A stretch of DNA of 64,000 nt from Amycolatopsis kentuckyensis (GTDB taxonomy: Bacteria; Actinomycetota; Actinomycetes; Mycobacteriales; Pseudonocardiaceae), in NCBI RefSeq assembly GCF_002155975.1, contig NZ_MUMI01000024.1:35725-99724 (forward strand). Reading direction: 5' to 3'. The notes beneath the pieces were generated by a model. It had not been told where the DNA came from. It searched no databases and saw only the letters and a program-made list of their open reading frames with translations. Each line of letters starts with the position of its first letter. Position 1 is the first letter of the stretch. Of this stretch, positions 8,765 to 15,955 are shown piece after piece. A program made the translations under genes and the position numbers.

Positions 8765-9319
8765 TCACCTCCCCTCCGAGGGTGCGCTGAAGGTCAACGC
8801 ACCGTAGTGCGGGCCGAGCCGCTTGCGCAGCGTGGCCAGGCCGCGGGAGGCCTGGCTCTTCACCGTGCCGGTGCTGCAGCCGAGTGCCTTCGCCGTCTCT
8901 TCGACGCTCAGGTCCTCGAAGTACCGCAGCACCAGCACGGCGCGTTGCTTGGGGGCCAGCACGGCCAGCGCCTGCCGGACCAGTTCGTCCTGGTGGCTCG
9001 CGGCGGGCTCCGCCGGGAGTTCCGGCGGAGCGTCGGTGAGCCGCTCCCGTTTCCACCTGCTGCGCCGGTGCTCGGCGAGGAACGTGCGCAGGACGACCTT
9101 GCGCGCGTAGGCGTCCAGCGCGTCGTGCCGCGACAGCCTCGGCCAGGCGAGGTAGAGCTTGAGCAGCGCGGCCTGCGTGAGGTCTTCGGCCTGGTGCCAG
9201 TCCCCGCAGAGCAGGAAGGCGGTCGATCGCAGGCTGTGCGCGCGCTCGCCGAAGTACCGGGCGAACTCGCCGTCCCACGGCGAGCCCGGCCCGGTCGACG
9301 GACGGGAGCGGGAAATCAC
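8765..9319 (-). CDS. SigE-family (SigE-like ECF) RNA polymerase sigma factor
   Basis: The product is a two-domain ECF sigma factor of about 184 residues. Region 2 is FARYFGERAHSLRSTAFLLCGDWHQAEDLTQAALL-like and region 4 carries LAPKQRAVLVLRYFEDLS and a helix-turn-helix (VEETAKALGCSTGTVKSQASRGL). The GTG at 9319 is chosen because it lies 4 bases after the upstream gene's stop; a start at 9361 would overlap that gene. It sits in the middle of a three-gene operon: secreted protein, sigma factor, membrane protein. Such factors respond to envelope signals relayed by a membrane partner; the signal is not known. Confidence 0.85.
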   Translation of the reverse strand: MISRSRPSTGPGSPWDGEFARYFGERAHSLRSTAFLLCGDWHQAEDLTQAALLKLYLAWPRLSRHDALDAYARKVVLRTFLAEHRRSRWKRERLTDAPPELPAEPAASHQDELVRQALAVLAPKQRAVLVLRYFEDLSVEETAKALGCSTGTVKSQASRGLATLRKRLGPHYGALTFSAPSEGR

Positions 9320-9323
9320 CTGG

Positions 9324-9629
9324 TTACCGGGTCTCCCACACGGCCGGCAGGTGCAGGTCACCGGTGGGGCCGGCCGGGACGGCGCGGGGGACGCGCGGAG
9401 CCGGCCCCGTGCGGGCGGGCCGGCTCGTCTCGCGCGGCGCGGGCATCGCGGTCGGCGCCTGCGGGCGGGTGCTCACCGGCGCCGGGGCGACGGTCGGCTC
9501 GCCCGGCCGGGTCGCCTGGGTCGGGCTCGGGTTCGGCGCCTGCGCCTCCGAAGCCAGCGCGATGCCACCGGTCAGGGCGCCACCGGCGAGCACGAGCGCG
9601 CCGAGGGTCAGGGCGATGCGGATACGCAA
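9324..9629 (-). CDS. Small secreted Pro-rich protein
   Basis: The 101-residue protein starts with a clear Sec signal peptide (MRIRIALTLGALVLAGGALTG) with a likely cut after ALASEAQA. The mature part is almost entirely Pro, Ala, Thr and Arg, with the strings TRPGEPT and PRETSRP. No known domain is seen. It is the first gene of the operon with the sigma factor and the membrane protein, 4 bases before the sigma start. The same short strings recur in the extracellular tail of the third gene, which suggests related ligands or a past duplication. Confidence 0.65.
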   Translation of the reverse strand: MRIRIALTLGALVLAGGALTGGIALASEAQAPNPSPTQATRPGEPTVAPAPVSTRPQAPTAMPAPRETSRPARTGPAPRVPRAVPAGPTGDLHLPAVWETR

Positions 9630-9798
9630 GACAACTCCTCATTCTCGCGGGCGCGGCAGGGGATCGCTGCGCCTCTGCCCTTAGTCATGCGGCGGGTGAT
9701 CACCGGGGTTGCATCGGATTTCGCGGGTTTCGCGGCGGAAACGCGAACGGCCGGGAAGCCCGCAGTGGACTTCCCGGCCGCCCGGTGTTCGCCGTGGT

Positions 9799-11004
9799 TC
9801 AGCGGGCGAGCGCCGACAGCTTCTGCCAGCTCGCCCAGTCGTAGGTCCAGTCGCTGTAGTCGCCGTCCTTCGCGCTCAGCGTCTGCGTGCTGCCGGTGAT
9901 CTCGACCGGGTCACCGGTGAGGGCGCCGTCGAAGTACTCCTTGGCCCGCGCCGGGGAGAGGTTCAGGCAGCCGTGGGAGATGTTCTTCTTGCCCTGGGCC
10001 CAGACCGACGCCGCGAGGCCGTGGATGAACTCGCCGTTGTTGGAGATCCGGACCGCCCACGGCACGTTGACGTCCGTGTAGTTGTACCGGGGGTTGCTCA
10101 TCGAGTACGTCGCGTGCTTCGACATGACGACGTGCACGCCGCTGTGCGTGACGCGGCCCGGGTCGGAGTCGAGGCCGTAGCTCACCGGGTAGTCGGCGAT
10201 CTGCTGGCCGTCGCGGATCACCTGCATCGTGTGCTGCGTGGTGTTGCCCTTGACGATCTGCGAACGCCCGATGGCGAAGCTCGCCGAGACGTCCTGCTTG
10301 CCGTACACGCCGTCGCCGATCTTGACGCCGTAGATCTTGGCGTTGACCTTCACCTGCGTGTTGGGCTTGAAGTACTCCTTCGGCCGCCAGTGCACCGAGG
10401 CGTCGCCGGGCATCCAGGCCCACGAGCCCTCGGTCTTCGGCGTGGTCTCGACCGACAGCGCCTTCTCGACGGAGGCCTTGTCGGTGACGCGGCTCGGGAA
10501 GTTCAGCGCGATCGGCATCGCGATGCCGTACGTCTGGCCGTCACCGACGTTCAGGCTGGCCGCCATCTGCCGCTTCGGCTTGACCGTGGTGAACGCGCCC
10601 GCGATGGGCACGTTCTTGCCGTCCGAGCCCTGCGCCTGGCCGGACCAGGTGTAGGTCTTGCCGTAGCCGAGCTGCTCGGTGGTGTTCCAGCTCTTCTTGT
10701 CGGCCGACGTCTGGCCCTGGACCTGCTTGCCGTCCGGGTTGGTCAGGGTGACCGACATGATCGTGCCGTCGGTGACCTGGACGCCGACCGGTTCGCCGGG
10801 CGCGACGTCCTGGGCGCCGCCCGCCGGCGTCACCGTCAGCTTCGCGGGCTGCGCGCTGGGTGCCGGCGAGCTGGTCGGGCCCCCGCCTGACGAACCGCTC
10901 GCCGAGACCGTCGGTTCGCTGCTGCACGCCCCCAGCGTGAGCACGGCGACCAAGCCCAGTGCCACGGCAGCGCCCCGGCGCCGCGTGGAAATCCTCACCG
11001 TCAC
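9799..11004 (-). CDS. L,D-transpeptidase lipoprotein (LdtMt2-like)
   Basis: From the GTG at 11004 (AAGGGGA upstream) the product is 401 residues. It has a lipobox (LTLGACSS, Cys27), two Ig-like domains and a YkuD catalytic domain ending in SHGCLNLSPARAKEYF, where His and Cys are the active residues. An upstream His (FIHGLAAS) and the C-terminal extension match mycobacterial LdtMt2. The enzyme makes 3-3 cross-links in peptidoglycan outside the membrane and is inhibited by carbapenems. The frame continues upstream to 11094, but that part lacks a good start. The gene is divergent from the cold-shock gene. Confidence 0.92.
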   Translation of the reverse strand: MTVRISTRRRGAAVALGLVAVLTLGACSSEPTVSASGSSGGGPTSSPAPSAQPAKLTVTPAGGAQDVAPGEPVGVQVTDGTIMSVTLTNPDGKQVQGQTSADKKSWNTTEQLGYGKTYTWSGQAQGSDGKNVPIAGAFTTVKPKRQMAASLNVGDGQTYGIAMPIALNFPSRVTDKASVEKALSVETTPKTEGSWAWMPGDASVHWRPKEYFKPNTQVKVNAKIYGVKIGDGVYGKQDVSASFAIGRSQIVKGNTTQHTMQVIRDGQQIADYPVSYGLDSDPGRVTHSGVHVVMSKHATYSMSNPRYNYTDVNVPWAVRISNNGEFIHGLAASVWAQGKKNISHGCLNLSPARAKEYFDGALTGDPVEITGSTQTLSAKDGDYSDWTYDWASWQKLSALAR

Positions 11005-11465
11005 ACCTATCCCCTTTGCCCCTTTGGTGCTTCCCCCCATCGAGACGTCCCGTGGACCGGGTACGTTGAGTAACGTCGGAGTGACGAGCGTCACAACGGT
11101 CCGGAGAGGCTTTCACGGAGGGGGCACGGCCGACTCCGAGCCGTATCCGGTGATCACGGTGTCGCTGTGCTGCGCCAGACTAGCCGGTGGGTACGACAGA
11201 ACCGGGCGGGAGCCCTACGACGTTCCGGTGACCTTGGTGCGCAGAGCCGGTTTTCGCCTCGATCACGGGGTTCAACTTTGGCCAGATCCCGGTAGTCTGC
11301 TCTCAGGCCGTCGTTTTGCGTGTTCGTGGCTTCACACTCGCGGAACTTCTGACGCGAGCCATGGAGCCGACCCGCTCTTGACTCGTCTCGTTGGAACCGC
11401 CCGGGACGGTCGGGGTGCCGCTTCGGTGGCATTCGAAGCGGATCTGTGTAACGAGGAGTACAGCG
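11005..11465. other. Divergent intergenic region with leader of cold-shock gene
   Basis: These 461 bases separate the L,D-transpeptidase and the cold-shock gene. No convincing gene is present; the long frame on the minus strand over the cold-shock gene is a shadow. The region must hold both promoters. The part before the cold-shock start is less GC-rich (around 11260-11330) and may form a long mRNA leader, as is common for cold-shock genes, but no specific fold is assigned. Confidence 0.4.
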
Positions 11466-11669
11466 GTGGCGCAAGGCACTGTGAAGTGGTTCAACGCGGA
11501 GAAGGGCTTCGGCTTCATCGCGCAGGACGGCGGCGAAGGCGACGTGTTCGTTCACTACTCGGAGATCGAGGGCCGTGGTTTCCGCACCCTCGAGGAGAAC
11601 CAGCGAGTGGAGTTCGAGGTCGGCCAGGGCCAGAAGGGTCCGCAGGCCCAGAAGGTCCGCGCGATCTGA
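11466..11669 (+). CDS. Cold-shock protein, CspA family
   Basis: This is a complete 67-residue cold-shock domain protein. It starts with [15 protein letters not shown], which contains RNP1 (KGFGFI), and continues to DVFVHYSEI, which contains RNP2 (VFVHY). The family is a single-stranded RNA/DNA chaperone. The GTG at 11466 has GAGGAG upstream and gives the standard family length; the frame is open further upstream, but that part is not Csp-like. A strong hairpin follows. Confidence 0.95.
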   Translation: MAQGTVKWFNAEKGFGFIAQDGGEGDVFVHYSEIEGRGFRTLEENQRVEFEVGQGQKGPQAQKVRAI

Positions 11670-11721
11670 GACGAGGCTGAACAAGCCTCACAGGCCCTTT
11701 GCGCGTCTTAAGGCCTGAGTG

Positions 11722-11753
11722 AAGGGCCCCCGGCGATCTCGCCGGGGGCCCTT
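11722..11753. terminator. Strong bidirectional terminator after the cold-shock gene
   Basis: A 15-base perfect stem with a two-base loop starts with AAGGGCCCCCGGCGA and ends with TTT, with the matching A-run on the other strand. It lies between the convergent cold-shock gene and the gene at 11779, so it works in both directions. Confidence 0.9.
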
Positions 11754-11778
11754 TCTCGTGGGTTGTGGGCGCTGCGGT

Positions 11779-12228
11779 TCAGCGCCGCGCCACGGCCGGC
11801 GCGTCGAAGGCGTCGGCGGGGAAGTGGAACTCGTCGGTGAGGTCGCTGATCTCGCCGGCCTGCTGCTGCCGCTGGTCCTGCACGGAGGAGGCCTGCCCCT
11901 CCCAGTTGAGCCGCTCCAGGATCCACTCCTGGGCGAGCGCCTGCGGCGAGATCTGCCGTTCGGCGGCGATGTCCTTGAGCTGCTGGTTGGCCACGAGGCT
12001 CATCCGCAGCTGGATGACCTGGGCTTCACCGAACCGCTTGCCGGACCCGGTGCTCTCCAGGTCGTTGTCGGGGGCCAGCGCCGCCAGGTACGACGTGAGC
12101 TCAGTGTCCTCGACAACACCGTCGTCCACGGGCTTCGCGGCACCACGATGACGCCCGGAAGACGCGGCGGCTTTCAGGTTCGTGCGGCTGCTCAAGCGGC
12201 CAAGGGAGGGAAGAGGCACGAACGCCAC
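11779..12228 (-). CDS. Conserved hypothetical protein with possible ribbon-helix-helix-like segment
   Basis: From the GTG at 12228 the product is 149 residues; the frame extends to 12285 but the earlier part is unlike protein. The middle segment (VIQLRMSLVANQQLKDIAAERQ) followed by ISPQALAQEWILERL resembles the DNA-binding part of CopG/RHH antitoxin-like proteins, but this is weak. The C-terminus is Gln- and acid-rich. No toxin-like gene is adjacent. I do not recognise a named family. It is convergent with the cold-shock gene. Confidence 0.55.
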   Translation of the reverse strand: MAFVPLPSLGRLSSRTNLKAAASSGRHRGAAKPVDDGVVEDTELTSYLAALAPDNDLESTGSGKRFGEAQVIQLRMSLVANQQLKDIAAERQISPQALAQEWILERLNWEGQASSVQDQRQQQAGEISDLTDEFHFPADAFDAPAVARR

Positions 12229-12285
12229 GATAACGTTTAGATCTCGCCACACAAACCACTGTGAGCTACAACACGCCCCCAACAT

Positions 12286-12932
12286 TCCCCATTAGGCCCA
12301 ACCCTCACCCATTAAGCCCAACCCCCACCAACACAAAGCAACCCCCACCTAACCCACCGAGTCGATCACCCCACGACAACGAAGCAGAAGTAAGCGAGGA
12401 ACGAGCGAGGGGGCGAGTTCCGCACGAAGCTCGCCAGGGCGCGCAGCGCCCGAGGCGAATGCCCGACAACGCTCGCCAGGGCGCGCAGCGCCCGAGGCGA
12501 ACCAGCCACGCTGGGACCGCAGCAGGCCGCACCGTGGGGGGTCCGGGGGGCTCGGCCCCCCGGGTCAGCACGCCGAAATGCCGGGCTGGCGGAGGGCGAA
12601 GCCCGAGCAAGGCCAGAAATGGAGGACCCCCGCGCCAGGGGGAGGAACGCGGGGGTCGGAGGGGATCTCCACAGGCGCTGACCGGGGGTGTGTCAGCTCT
12701 TCGATTGTTGCACGAGTTGGGTGGTTGGGCGAGTGGAGAGCGGGAAATTTCCCCGTGTGGTGTCACTTCGGCTCGGGGGTGACGTTCGTTCGGGTGGGGT
12801 TCTTCTTCTGCTGTGCCGATTGCGCTGCGTTGAGCGGAGCGTGGCCTCAGGTTCACTCTCCGGGGGGCTGTGTGTGGTGGCCGGTGCTGGTTAGCCTCGC
12901 GGCCAAGTTGTTGTGAGCCGTGTGGAGGGGCT
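12286..12932. repeat. Gene-poor region with 31-bp direct repeat and hairpins
   Basis: These roughly 650 bases hold no convincing gene. A 31-bp sequence is repeated exactly at 12429-12459 and 12471-12501 (42-base period); each copy contains a GGGCGC/GCGCCC hairpin. A further perfect 9-bp stem with a 3-base loop lies at 12543-12563. The left edge (12260-12370) is unusually C/A-rich and poor in G. The minus-strand frame at 12305-12856 is a product of this composition. The repeats look like the intergenic REP-type elements of Pseudonocardiaceae. Confidence 0.6.
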
Positions 12933-13187
12933 ATGAGCGGGTCTGTTGAAGTGCGGCAGTTCCTCCTTCGGTACGAAGGTGCCGATGGGGGGAGTGCGCC
13001 GTTTGCCGGGGCGTTGCCGGCGCAGCGGAGTGGGGCGGCGGATGCGCAGCGGGTGTCGGATGATCAGGTCCGGCGGGCTCGGCTGGCGGTGGCGAACGGT
13101 GCGCTGGGGGTCGAGGACTGTGTTCAGTTGCTGGAGATGCTGGGGCTGAACCTGGATGAGGACGGGCAGGCGCCGGTTCAGCGTTGA
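12933..13187 (+). CDS. Small conserved hypothetical protein
   Basis: An 84-residue ORF starts at the ATG at 12933, just after a strong GGAGGGG (12924-12930). The N-terminus is polar (SGSVEVRQFLLRYEGADGG). The C-terminal half is a predicted helical pair (DDQVRRARLAVANGALGVEDCVQLLEMLGL) ending in an acidic tail. The frame continues upstream to 12870, but the ribosome site fixes the start. No function is recognised. It stands alone between a gene-poor region and the SCO6745-like gene. Confidence 0.65.
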   Translation: MSGSVEVRQFLLRYEGADGGSAPFAGALPAQRSGAADAQRVSDDQVRRARLAVANGALGVEDCVQLLEMLGLNLDEDGQAPVQR

Positions 13188-13298
13188 GCGGGTGGGTCCG
13201 GCGTGTGGCGCCGGGCCCGTCCGGTGATATTTCCGCTGGTTGTGCCGCTTTCCGGGAAGTGATTGCCAGGCTGTCGGGTGGTGTTTGACGCGGGTTTC

Positions 13299-13311
13299 GT
13301 AACAGTGTTAC
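13299..13311. promoter_or_regulatory. Short palindrome, possible operator of the SCO6745-like gene
   Basis: GTAAC and GTTAC flank a 3-base centre, 26 bases before the start codon at 13338. This is the size and form of a TetR-type half-operator pair overlapping a promoter. No regulator gene is adjacent, so self-control or a distant regulator is possible. Confidence 0.4.
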
Positions 13312-13337
13312 CGTTGCCGTGTCGAAAGGGGACCGAC

Positions 13338-14114
13338 ATGACGACGGTCGAAGGTGTGGCGGGTCTGGCGAACCGGATCAGGCCGGTGGTGCAGGTGCTG
13401 GGCGGCCGGTTCATGACGTCGCCGGAGCTGGCCGCGGTCGAGGCGGAGGTCGGGCTGCCGCCGCGTTCGCTGTACGTGCGGGGCCGGTCGGCGGTGCTCG
13501 GGGACGTCCCGCCGAAGGTGGCCGCGGAGCTGTTCGGCATCTTCCCGCACTGGCTGTTCGAGTTCGTCCTGCCGCCGGCGACGGCCGCCCTCGACGCACC
13601 CGCCGCGGTCCGCGCCTACGCCGAGTCATCGGCTCGGTGGTCGCGCGTCAGCCTTTCGGCCGTACCGGAGCCCGCCCGCTTGGCGGAGTTGCTGTTCCGC
13701 GTCGTGGACGCCGCGGACGCGAGTGGTCTGGCGCTCTTCGCGGGGTGGAAGAACGCCGAGCGTCCCACGGGTGACATCGAGCGCCTCGGCTTCGCGCTGA
13801 TGGTCTTCCGCGAGCTGCGCGGCGGCCTCCACTTCGCGGCCCTGCGCGCGCTGGGCCTGTCGGTCCCGGAGGCGGTGATCGCGGACCCGGAAGGCGGCCG
13901 CGCGCGTCTCCTGCGCACGGCCTGGCCCAAGGACGCGGCTGACGAGCTGGTGGCGGCGGCGGAGCGCAAGCCGGACCTGCGCGACCGCTGGCAGCGAGCC
14001 GAAGCGCTGACCGACGACCGGATCGGCGAACTGCTGGCGTCGGCGCTGCCCGAGCCGGAGCAGGCCGAGCTCGAGCGCCGCCTGGCGGATCTGGCGGCGT
14101 TTGCGCAGGTCTGA
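13338..14114 (+). CDS. SCO6745-family helical protein
   Basis: The 258-residue product from the ATG at 13338 (AAAGGGG upstream) matches the actinobacterial SCO6745 family. The N-terminal signature reads GGRFMTSPE...GLPPRSLYVRGRSAVLGDVPPKVAAELFGIFPHW, and long Ala/Leu/Glu-rich helices follow. The biochemical role of this family is not established. The product may be a ligand-binding helical bundle. The gene is monocistronic and ends 117 bases before the tRNA cluster. The palindrome at 13299-13311 may control it. Confidence 0.75.
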   Translation: MTTVEGVAGLANRIRPVVQVLGGRFMTSPELAAVEAEVGLPPRSLYVRGRSAVLGDVPPKVAAELFGIFPHWLFEFVLPPATAALDAPAAVRAYAESSARWSRVSLSAVPEPARLAELLFRVVDAADASGLALFAGWKNAERPTGDIERLGFALMVFRELRGGLHFAALRALGLSVPEAVIADPEGGRARLLRTAWPKDAADELVAAAERKPDLRDRWQRAEALTDDRIGELLASALPEPEQAELERRLADLAAFAQV

Positions 14115-14231
14115 GCCTCGCCGATCGCTTAAGGAACCCCCTGTGCAAAGCGGTGGTGGCGTGCCCTATGCTTGTAATCGCTCCCAGGGGAACCTGAGAG
14201 CGCGGTCGGTCGGTCACCCGAAACCGACCGG

Positions 14232-14304
14232 GCTCCCATCGTTCAGCGGCCTAGGACTCCGCCCTTTCAAGGCGGCAACGCGGGTTCGAATCCCGTTGGG
14301 AGTA
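14232..14304 (+). tRNA. tRNA-Glu (UUC)
   Basis: The cloverleaf can be drawn by hand: a G·U pair tops the acceptor stem, the anticodon stem CCGCC/GGCGG encloses the loop CTTTCAA with anticodon TTC, and the T arm GCGGG-TTCGAAT-CCCGT is intact. CCA is not encoded. It is the first of three tRNA genes in the cluster. Confidence 0.95.
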
Positions 14305-14325
14305 CGCAGTACAGTAGTAAAGCAA

Positions 14326-14399
14326 GGCCCTGTGGCGCAGTTGGTTAGCGCGTCGCCCTGTCACGGCGAAGGTCGCGGGTTCGAGTCCCGTCAGGGTCG
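14326..14399 (+). tRNA. tRNA-Asp (GUC)
   Basis: Acceptor GGCCCTG pairs with CAGGGTC, the anticodon stem CGCCC/GGCG... encloses the GTC anticodon, and the T loop TTCGAGT is intact. It lies 21 bases after tRNA-Glu. CCA is not encoded. Confidence 0.95.
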
Positions 14400-14430
14400 C
14401 AAGATCGTTCGGCTCCTTGCCGGCGTTCCC

Positions 14431-14504
14431 GGCCAGGTAGCTCAGTTGGTACGAGCGTCCGCCTGAAAAGCGGAAGGTCGCCGGTTCGACCCCGGCCCTG
14501 GCCA
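14431..14504 (+). tRNA. tRNA-Phe (GAA), integration target
   Basis: Acceptor GGCCAGG pairs with CCTGGCC. The anticodon stem TCCGC/GCGGA encloses the GAA anticodon and the T loop is TTCGACC. Its 3' half from the anticodon stem onward is duplicated at 26404-26449 and again at 28759-28801, which marks it as the attB site. The full gene remains intact at the left end, as usual for site-specific integration into a tRNA. Confidence 0.95.
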
Positions 14505-14505
14505 C
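14460..14505 (+). other. attL of the AICE (46-bp core)
   Basis: These 46 bases, from the anticodon arm of tRNA-Phe to its 3' end, are repeated exactly at 26404-26449. Bases diverge immediately outside on both sides. The identity defines the att core of the element between them. Confidence 0.9.
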
Positions 14506-14513
14506 GTTCGAAG

Positions 14514-14543
14514 AAGCCGTCTTGACCCAGGTCAAGGCGGCTT
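14514..14543 (+). terminator. Terminator of the tRNA cluster
   Basis: A 13-base stem (AAGCCGTCTTGAC with GTCAAGGCGGCTT, one G·T pair) with a 4-base loop is followed by TCTTGTG. An almost identical hairpin follows the third att copy at 28811-28840. Confidence 0.85.
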
Positions 14544-14920
14544 TCTTGTGTCTGGGGTCGATCTTGGCCGTGGCCGCTGTTGACCTTGGTTGACCGCCGT
14601 TGGCCGTCGCTAGTTGCACGTATGTTGCACGGCGGGTCTGGTGCTCCGCGAGTTCGTAGCGGCTCCACATGCTGAGCTGATGTGGGCTCCGACACATCCG
14701 GCGCATGCCGTCCTCCTCTTCCGCGCGGCGGTGGCTGTCTGCCCCCGTCTTCCTCGCCCCTGCCGCAGTTGGCGCCGGGTCGTCGGTGTCAAGGGTGAGC
14801 GCAGCTCATCGCGCAGCGACGCCGCAGGCGCCCTTGATGGCGGCGGGCCGGTGTTAAACGATCGCCTGCGAGGGAGCAGCCAACCGTTGTGCCTGCACCA
14901 CCGATGGCAAGGATGGACGC
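14544..14920. other. Left end of the AICE with putative integrase arm sites
   Basis: No gene is seen in these roughly 375 bases. Two direct copies of GTTGCAC lie at 14614-14620 and 14625-14631, 11 bases apart. The same pair with the same spacing is found near the right end (26346-26352 and 26357-26363). Such paired sites one helical turn apart, inside both att sites, fit arm-type binding sites for the integrase. The remainder shows no clear structure. Confidence 0.5.
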
Positions 14921-15517
14921 ATGAGTAACCCGACGCTGTGGGGCAGCTTGATCACTGGCCTGATTACCGGCGTCATCGCGCTGTCGGGCGTGGTCTATAC
15001 CCAACGGAGAGCAGACCGTCGTGAGCGTCAGCAGTGGGAACGCGAACGCGATCACGAGCGAATTCTCTGGGAACGTGAGGAAGCTGCCAGAACGTTCGAA
15101 CACCGCCGTCTGGGCTACAGCACCTTCTACGAACTCTTGCGGTCAACCGCGAAGATGGTCTACGACGCTGGGTTGGAGCTGGGCCCGCCCCTCGATCCGG
15201 ACTGGAACTTCCCCGCCTATCAGGAGCTCTTGCGTCTGGAGCTCTACGCAACCCCGAAGGTTCGCGAGTTGGCGCACCTCGCTTATAGCGCGCTGTGGCG
15301 GTGGGGCCATGCGGTCGACTTGGAGGCGGAGGAGGCGGCTACTACGGACAGGGCCGACGACGATGCCGCCCCCGCCACAGCTGGGTCGTCGGTCATCCCA
15401 GGTCTTGACGACGACTTCGGCTCTGAGGCGTTCTATGACGGGCAAGGGGTGTTCGACGAGGCGCAGCAACTGCTACTTAGCAGTATGCGGACCGATCTCG
15501 GGGTGCCAAACGACTAG
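14921..15517 (+). CDS. Membrane-anchored coiled-coil hypothetical protein (AICE cargo)
   Basis: The 198-residue product has one N-terminal membrane helix (LWGSLITGLITGVIALSGVVY). A strongly charged coiled coil follows (RRADRRERQQWERERDHER..), then a helical domain (residues 60-135) and an acidic, probably flexible tail. The start has AAGGA upstream. Similar short anchored proteins are common as AICE and defence-island cargo, but no named family is recognised. It precedes the reverse transcriptase by 438 bases on the same strand, so it could be a partner or effector. That link is inference only. Confidence 0.65.
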   Translation: MSNPTLWGSLITGLITGVIALSGVVYTQRRADRRERQQWERERDHERILWEREEAARTFEHRRLGYSTFYELLRSTAKMVYDAGLELGPPLDPDWNFPAYQELLRLELYATPKVRELAHLAYSALWRWGHAVDLEAEEAATTDRADDDAAPATAGSSVIPGLDDDFGSEAFYDGQGVFDEAQQLLLSSMRTDLGVPND

Positions 15518-15955
15518 GGCGCTCGTCATCGCCCGGGATGGCTGGTCACTTCGAGCAGTGTGTTCGCCTAAATCGATCATCGATCTTGCGCGGGCCTGCC
15601 GGTGTGGTCGTAGAGTGCAGAGCGCGGCACCCGAGAGTATCCGCGTTGAGCAGGGCCAAACTCCGCGCGCGATGCGACCGGGTGCCGCGTTCTTGCTTTT
15701 GGGACGGGTTGGGGTGGTGCTGTCGGCGGCGCTGCGCACAAGGTGACCTTCGGCGGCCCGCCCGGCGGCCGGCGGCCGAAGCGGAGCGGCAGGCCGTCCG
15801 TGCCGCACTCGGGCGGGGCCGCCGTGTGGAGCCGAGGTGCGCCGCCGATGGCGGCGCCTTGATCCCATAGAGCCAAGTTCGGCAACGCAGTGGCTTATTA
15901 CGCTGCATCACGGCAGAATGGAGGGCCTTGCGAAGAACTCCAACGGTGACGATGG
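15518..15955 (+). ncRNA. Non-coding stretch before the reverse transcriptase; candidate structured RNA
   Basis: No convincing protein frame is present in these 438 bases. An 11-base perfect inverted repeat (CGCGGCACCCG at 15623-15633; its complement at 15679-15689) encloses a 45-base loop and is followed by TTCTTGCTTTT. A second perfect 8-base stem with a 3-base loop lies at 15839-15857. Some defence reverse transcriptases use a structured RNA encoded directly beside the RT gene. The first stem could instead be the terminator of the upstream gene. The annotation as ncRNA is a hypothesis. Confidence 0.3.

Noticed and set aside
12305..12856. Minus-strand 183-codon frame with an internal repeat (RLGRCAPWRA)
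   Set aside because: The peptide repeat is just the 31-bp DNA repeat translated; no ribosome site and no protein-like pattern.
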